Program-made: the position numbers and the translations under genes
Notes under the pieces: model-generated
Seen by the model: only the letters and a program-made list of their open reading frames with translations
Told to the model about the DNA's origin: nothing
The model's database searches: none
DNA from: DATHTK01 sp035463295
GTDB taxonomy: Bacteria > Actinomycetota > Rubrobacteria > Rubrobacterales > Rubrobacteraceae
Reading direction: 5' to 3'
Assembly (NCBI GenBank): GCA_035463295.1
Contig: DATHTK010000028.1
Span: forward strand, 1-64,000
DNA: 64,000 nt
Shown: positions 57,235 to 64,000 of the stretch, in pieces
Position numbering within the stretch: position 1 is the first letter of the stretch
Layout of the letters: each line of letters begins with the position of its first letter

Positions 57235-58506
57235 TTACGAACCCCCGATCAAGATCCCGGCGATCGCGGCGCTCATGAGGTTGGCGAGCGTGCCGGCGAG
57301 GACCGCCCGGATGCCGAACTGGGCGATCTGGGACCGGCGGCTCGGGGCGATCCCGCCGAGGCCCCCGAGCAGGATCGCGAGCGAACCCAGATTGGCGAAC
57401 CCCGTGAGCGCGAAGGTGATGATGGCCGCCGTCTTCTGCGAGAACTCCCCTGCCTGGGGCCCGAAGTTCGAGAAGGCTACGAACTCGTTCAGGATCAGCT
57501 TCTGGCCGAGAAAGCTGCCCGCGTCTATCGCCTCGTTCCACGGCACCCCGATGATGAACATTACGGGGGCGAAGATGTAGCCCAGGATTAGCTGGAAGGT
57601 GAGGCCCTCGACCCCGACGAGACCGCCGACGCTCGTGAGGATGAGGTTGACGAGCGCTATAAGGGAGATAAAGGCGATCAGCATCGCCCCCACGTTCAAG
57701 GCCAGCCTGAGACCGTCGGAGGCGCCGGCCGCCGCCGCGTCTATAACGTTGCGATGGTGCAGTGGGTTCTCTGCCTCTACTTCGGCCTCTTCTGTCCCTT
57801 CTTTCTCCGCGTCGCTTACCACCTCGGTCGCCCCCCTGTCGAGGGTCACCGGACGTTCGGTTTCGGGCATGACCATCTTCGCCATAAGAAGGCCCGCCGG
57901 GGCGGCCATGAAGGAGGCCGCGATCAGGTACTCCAGCGACGCACCCAGCAGCGCGTAGCCTACGAGGACCGAGCCCGCGACGGTCGAGAGCCCGCCGGTC
58001 ATCACGGCGAAGAGCTCGGAGCTGGTCATCCGGTCTATGTAGGGCCGCACGACCAGCGGCGCCTCGGTCTGCCCGACGAAGATGTTGGCGGTGGCGCTCA
58101 TGGACTCGGCCTGGCTCGTGCGCAACAGCTTCTGAAGCGCCCCGCCGATCAGGGTGACGACCCACTGCAACACGTTCCAGTGATAGAGCACCGAGGTGAG
58201 AGCGGCGAAGAAGATGATGACCGGCAGCACCTGGAAGGCGAAGACGACCCCCTCGTCCGGGAGAACGGGTCCAAAGACGAAGTCGATCCCCTCCTCCGAG
58301 GAGTTTATGACCGCCTGCACGCCCTCAGAGACCGCCTGCAACACGCGTTTGCCGGCCTCCCAGTAGAGGACGATGATGCCAAACGTTACCTGGATCGCCA
58401 GCGCCCCGAGCACCGTGCGTGGGTTTATCGCCCGGCGGTTCGTAGAGAGCAAGAAGGCAAGAAGGAGGATAAAGGCCATGCCACCGATGCCCCACAACAC
58501 CTGCAT
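57235..58506 (-). CDS. nupC: Concentrative nucleoside transporter, NupC family
   Basis: 423 residues, about ten membrane segments. Family landmarks: FAFQVLPVIIFFAALTSVLY, ANIFVGQTEAPLVVRPYIDR, MTGGLSTVAGSVLVGYALLG, the NEFVAFSNFG segment and ALTGFANLGSLAILLGGLGG near the end. A charged cytoplasmic insert (Glu-rich, about residue 235) interrupts it. It imports nucleosides with H+ or Na+. ATG 58506 is preferred to the frame at 58551 on family length and a G-rich site upstream. It is the first gene of nupC-deoB. Confidence 0.93.
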   Translation of the reverse strand: MQVLWGIGGMAFILLLAFLLSTNRRAINPRTVLGALAIQVTFGIIVLYWEAGKRVLQAVSEGVQAVINSSEEGIDFVFGPVLPDEGVVFAFQVLPVIIFFAALTSVLYHWNVLQWVVTLIGGALQKLLRTSQAESMSATANIFVGQTEAPLVVRPYIDRMTSSELFAVMTGGLSTVAGSVLVGYALLGASLEYLIAASFMAAPAGLLMAKMVMPETERPVTLDRGATEVVSDAEKEGTEEAEVEAENPLHHRNVIDAAAAGASDGLRLALNVGAMLIAFISLIALVNLILTSVGGLVGVEGLTFQLILGYIFAPVMFIIGVPWNEAIDAGSFLGQKLILNEFVAFSNFGPQAGEFSQKTAAIITFALTGFANLGSLAILLGGLGGIAPSRRSQIAQFGIRAVLAGTLANLMSAAIAGILIGGS

Positions 58507-58627
58507 ACGCTTACCCCCTATGCTCCACGAACTACTCGGTTCCAATGCCATTCTCCCAGGCCGGGATGCGTCGAGCCACCCTTATCGGGGTAAAGGAACG
58601 GTGTCGAGATATCGTAGGGAGAAGGTC

Positions 58628-59122
58628 GTGGCACCCGAACCGCGCGTGCGCCGGGCGAACGTCGAAGACGCGGAACCCATACACGCCCTCGTGTGCGAGC
58701 TGGCCGAAGCCGTGGGCGACTCGCCGCCCCGCCTCGAGGCCGTAGAGGCGCGGCTCTCCGAGCTACTCGACGAGCCGCGGGCGCCCGTTCTGGTCGCCGA
58801 GGGAGGTGGCGGCGCCGTTATCGGGGCGGTGAGCCTCTGGATCAAAGCGGACCTCGCCCACGGCGACACCGTCGTAGAGGTGCCGATGCTCGTCGTCGCC
58901 GAGGGCTCGCGCAGGGAGGGCGTGGGCCGGCGGTTGATGGACGAGGTGCAGGCGATCGCCGCGGCGAACGGGGCGAACATCGTCGAGCTGATCGCCACCT
59001 CCGCGAACGTAGCGGCCCGCGAGTTCTACCGCTCTTTCGGCTTCGTCGAGACCGACCACGTCGCCCTCGAGTTCGTGGGCGACGTGCACGACCCCCCGGA
59101 CCCCGAGGAGGACCGGGAGTAG
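58628..59122 (+). CDS. GNAT family N-acetyltransferase
   Basis: 164 residues. VRRANVEDAEPIHALVCELA at the start and the acetyl-CoA loop MLVVAEGSRREGVGRRLMDE, then ANVAAREFYRSFGFVETDHV, are standard GNAT motifs A and B. Substrate unknown. GTG 58628 follows GGGAGAAGG; the frame opening at 58373 lies inside nupC. Confidence 0.88.
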   Translation: MAPEPRVRRANVEDAEPIHALVCELAEAVGDSPPRLEAVEARLSELLDEPRAPVLVAEGGGGAVIGAVSLWIKADLAHGDTVVEVPMLVVAEGSRREGVGRRLMDEVQAIAAANGANIVELIATSANVAAREFYRSFGFVETDHVALEFVGDVHDPPDPEEDRE

Positions 59123-59132
59123 ACCTTCTCTC

Positions 59133-59666
59133 TCACGTCATCACGTAGGCGGCCAGTACGAGGAGCCCGGTCACGGCCGCCGATACGAGCACCGCCCGGA
59201 CGCGCCCGACCTCCCGCACGGTCGAGAGCCCGACCCCGAGCAGCACGACCCCCGCGTAGAGTGCCGCCGCCCACCGCAGCCCCGGCACCACCGAGAGCGG
59301 CAGCCAGAACCCGAAGGGGTAGGCGAGGATTCGCCAGGTGACGAGGTAACCGTACCGGCCGCCAAGAGACCCGAAGTGGTAGAGCGCCGCGAGGGGAAAG
59401 GAGAGGGGGAGAGGCGCGAGCAGGGCGACGAGCGCCGCGTACGGGCCCCCGAAAGGTAGCCATGCCAGCGCCACCAGGACGCTCGAGAACGAGAGAAACA
59501 GGACCGGGGCGCGCACGTCCGGAATCTTCGGCAGCACCTCGAAGAAGTGGACCGGATGCACGAGGAGGCTACCGAGCATCCGCAAGAAGCTGGAGAAGGG
59601 GCGCGAGACATCCCAGTCGCTCGCGCCGCCGCGGATCGTGTCCCGGGTGTAGCCGCGCTTCGCCAC
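59133..59666 (-). CDS. Yip1-domain-like membrane protein
   Basis: 177 residues with five hydrophobic segments after a polar start. SSFLRMLGSLLVHPVHFFEV followed by LPKIPDVRAPVLFLSF is the typical entry into a Yip1/YIF1-type domain. Function unknown. GTG 59666 has no ribosome binding site but lies six bases after a TATACT -10, so the message is probably leaderless. It is convergent with the GNAT gene, ten bases apart. Confidence 0.65.
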   Translation of the reverse strand: MAKRGYTRDTIRGGASDWDVSRPFSSFLRMLGSLLVHPVHFFEVLPKIPDVRAPVLFLSFSSVLVALAWLPFGGPYAALVALLAPLPLSFPLAALYHFGSLGGRYGYLVTWRILAYPFGFWLPLSVVPGLRWAAALYAGVVLLGVGLSTVREVGRVRAVLVSAAVTGLLVLAAYVMT

Positions 59667-59672
59667 GCCGCC

Positions 59673-59678
59673 AGTATA
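59673..59678 (-). promoter_or_regulatory. -10 element for a leaderless transcript
   Basis: TATACT on the minus strand ends six bases before the GTG at 59666, so transcription should begin at or next to the start codon. No Shine-Dalgarno sequence lies between. No clear -35 was found. Confidence 0.45.
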
Positions 59679-59713
59679 AAGGCGGGCGCCCGGTAAAGCG
59701 GGCGGAAGCGTCA

Positions 59714-59719
59714 TATAAT
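59714..59719 (+). promoter_or_regulatory. Consensus -10 box of the acnA promoter
   Basis: A perfect TATAAT lies about 50 bases before the acnA ATG, back to back with the leaderless promoter of the opposing gene. The region 17 bases upstream (CGGTAA) is a poor -35, so an activator may assist. Confidence 0.5.
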
Positions 59720-59768
59720 CACTGCAGGGTCACGCACGGCGGTTTTCGAGAGAAGAGGTTGGGAAACC

Positions 59769-62669
<2,901 letters not shown>

Positions 62670-62688
62670 AGAAGGAGGGACGGAGCCC

Positions 62689-63633
62689 GTGAAGGTACTC
62701 GTTACCCGCGAGATCCCGGATGCCGGGCTCCGGCTCCTCGAGGACTTCGACGTTACGGTCCTCGAGGAGGCGCCTCCATCCCGCGACGAGCTCCTCGAGG
62801 CGGTGCGCGGGGCGAACGGCGTCCTCGCGACCGCGACCGAGAAGATAGACGGCGAGGTCATGGACGCCGCGGGCGAAGGGCTGGAGGTCGTCGCGAACAT
62901 GGCCGTCGGCTACGACAACATCGACGTCGAGGCCGCGAGCGAGAGGGGTGTTGTCGTCACCAACACGCCCGGGGTACTGGACGAGACCACCGCGGACGTT
63001 GCCTTCATGCTCCTGCTTGCGGCGTCGAGGCGGCTCGGTGAGGGGGAGCGGTTGCTCCGCGCCGGGAAGTGGGAGTGGTGGGGGCCCCGGCAACTGCGCG
63101 GGTACGACGTGTGGGGCAAGACGCTGGGCATTCTCGGCATGGGGCGCATCGGGTGGGCCGTCGCGCGGCGCGGGAAGGGCTTCGGAATGGAGATCGTCTA
63201 CCACAACCGCTCCCGCGACGAGGAGGCGGAAGGGGAGCTCGGGGCGCGTTACCTCGACCTCGGCGACCTGCTCGAGGAGGCTGACTTCGTCTCGATCCAT
63301 ACCCCCCTTACGCCGGAGACGTGGCACCTGATCGGGGCCGAGCAACTCGAGAGTATGAAGCCCACCTCGGTCCTCGTGAACACCTCGCGCGGCCCCGTGG
63401 TCGACGAGGCCGCTCTCGCGGACGCCCTCGCCGATCGGCGCATTTTCGCCGCCGGGCTCGACGTCTACGAGGAGGAGCCGAAGGTTCACCCGAGGCTGCT
63501 CGAGCTCGAGAACGTCGTCCTCGCTCCGCACATCGGTAGCGCCTCGTTCGAGACCCGCGACAGGATGGCGGTACTGGCGGCCGAGAACCTCGCCGCCGTG
63601 CTGCGCGGCGAAGACCCGAAGACGCCCGTCTGA
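62689..63633 (+). CDS. Glyoxylate/hydroxypyruvate reductase (D-isomer 2-hydroxyacid dehydrogenase)
   Basis: 314 residues. It reduces glyoxylate to glycolate or hydroxypyruvate to glycerate. NAD-binding GKTLGILGMGRIGWAVARRG near residue 140, catalytic Arg in LVNTSRGPVVDEAALADAL, Glu in GLDVYEEEPKVHPRLLELEN and His in VVLAPHIGSASFETRDRM. The GTG at 62689 follows AAGGAGG by about ten bases. It lies 19 bases after acnA and links the aconitase/glyoxylate cycle to the glycolate and glycerate genes at the other end of the window. Confidence 0.9.
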   Translation: MKVLVTREIPDAGLRLLEDFDVTVLEEAPPSRDELLEAVRGANGVLATATEKIDGEVMDAAGEGLEVVANMAVGYDNIDVEAASERGVVVTNTPGVLDETTADVAFMLLLAASRRLGEGERLLRAGKWEWWGPRQLRGYDVWGKTLGILGMGRIGWAVARRGKGFGMEIVYHNRSRDEEAEGELGARYLDLGDLLEEADFVSIHTPLTPETWHLIGAEQLESMKPTSVLVNTSRGPVVDEAALADALADRRIFAAGLDVYEEEPKVHPRLLELENVVLAPHIGSASFETRDRMAVLAAENLAAVLRGEDPKTPV

Positions 63634-63656
63634 GGCAGGAGTCCCGAAACCTGGAG

Positions 63657-64000
63657 TTAGCCGGGGATGCGGGAGGTCCGTTCGTCCCTGACGAACACGG
63701 CACGGGCGAGCGGCGCTCCGAGGGCGTGCGAGGCTCCGTCTTCGTCTTCGACGGTGACCACGCCGTCGAGGGCGCGCACCTCCCTGACCTCCAGTAACCG
63801 GCCCGGGACGAGATCTCGCTCCCCGAGGTAGCCGAGCATCGAGTCGTTCTCGTCGTTCACCTTGGAGATGCGAACCCGCTGGCCGGCCGCCGCATCACCC
63901 AGGGGGAACGAGTGGTCCGGCACCATAGTCCCGTCAGCGGCAGGGATGGGGTCGCCGTGAGGATCGTTCTCCGGGTGGCCCAGGAACTCCGCCAGGCGCT
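63657..64000 (-). CDS. DtxR/IdeR-family metal-dependent regulator, C-terminal part
   Basis: Partial gene, entering from the right edge; about 113 codons visible. The segment RLAEFLGHPENDPHGDPIP is the end of the dimerisation domain of DtxR proteins, with its metal-binding His/Asp residues. A FeoA/SH3-like domain follows (GQRVRISKVNDENDSMLGYL, then VTVEDEDGASHALGAPLARA). These proteins repress iron or manganese genes when metal is bound. The DNA-binding domain lies outside. It is convergent with the reductase gene, 23 bases apart. Confidence 0.88.
   Translation of the reverse strand, partial: RLAEFLGHPENDPHGDPIPAADGTMVPDHSFPLGDAAAGQRVRISKVNDENDSMLGYLGERDLVPGRLLEVREVRALDGVVTVEDEDGASHALGAPLARAVFVRDERTSRIPG

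Overview
The window is about 64 kb of very GC-rich, densely packed bacterial DNA. Coding regions show strong G/C bias at third codon positions, frequent GTG and TTG starts, GGAGG-type ribosome binding sites and many 1-4 base start/stop overlaps. The gene set points to an actinobacterium of the Rubrobacter type: a class E-like sortase, DUF3105, DUF305 and DUF4870 proteins, an actinobacterial-style aconitase with an acidic FPASD insert, a deazaflavin-type oxidoreductase, and a BchN/BchB-like pair of the kind reported from Rubrobacter. That placement is an inference. No tRNA, rRNA, CRISPR array, insertion sequence or phage gene was seen.

Layout. 1-1285 (minus): lactate utilisation genes lutA and the start of lutB. 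1482-3394: a broken small gene, a glycosyltransferase with two compensating frameshifts, and a ZIP-like membrane protein. 3672-6702 (minus): hydroxypyruvate isomerase, tartronate semialdehyde reductase and glycerate 2-kinase. 6790-18451 (minus): a twelve-gene purine catabolism run, in transcription order adenine deaminase, xanthine dehydrogenase FAD and 2Fe-2S subunits, (8-oxo)guanine deaminase, xanthine dehydrogenase molybdenum subunit, an MTH1187-like protein, OHCU decarboxylase, uricase, HIU hydrolase, hypoxanthine phosphoribosyltransferase, an allantoate amidohydrolase-type M20 enzyme and a TauE-type exporter. 18903-24062 (plus, divergent): glycolate oxidase glcDEF and a malyl-CoA lyase-like enzyme. 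Together with the glyoxylate/hydroxypyruvate reductase at 62689-63633, these blocks converge on glyoxylate: purines and glycolate feed it, and the tartronate semialdehyde, malyl-CoA and reductase routes drain it. Allantoinase and glyoxylate carboligase are not in the window.

24286-34758 is a mixed housekeeping and stress region: TVP38 protein, thymidine kinase, universal stress protein, a PII-like protein paired with a DUF1538 membrane protein, carbonic anhydrase, a short-type aconitase, lspA, a methyltransferase and DUF4870/LURP-like proteins. 34906-41179 holds a two-component system, a HipA-like/DUF3037 pair and an ABC exporter with its TetR regulator and an AT-rich operator candidate. 41247-46193 has DUF305/DUF3105, a cation diffusion facilitator, an HtrA lipoprotein protease and several small proteins.

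46355-51269 (minus) is the most unusual part: pyrimidine nucleoside phosphorylase, DeoD, then homologues of the N and B subunits of light-independent protochlorophyllide reductase. The folds and the C-terminal PCP_red domain are preserved. All three cluster cysteines of N, the aspartate ligand of B and the catalytic aspartate of B are replaced, each at an ungapped position. This looks like a DPOR-derived complex that has lost its iron-sulfur cluster and taken on another role. 51323-64000 holds a patatin fused to a SnoaL-like domain, a cydB C-terminal remnant, a sortase with a long Pro/Glu/Lys linker, deoB-nupC, a GNAT, a Yip1-like protein with a leaderless-type start, acnA, the glyoxylate reductase and part of a DtxR-family regulator.
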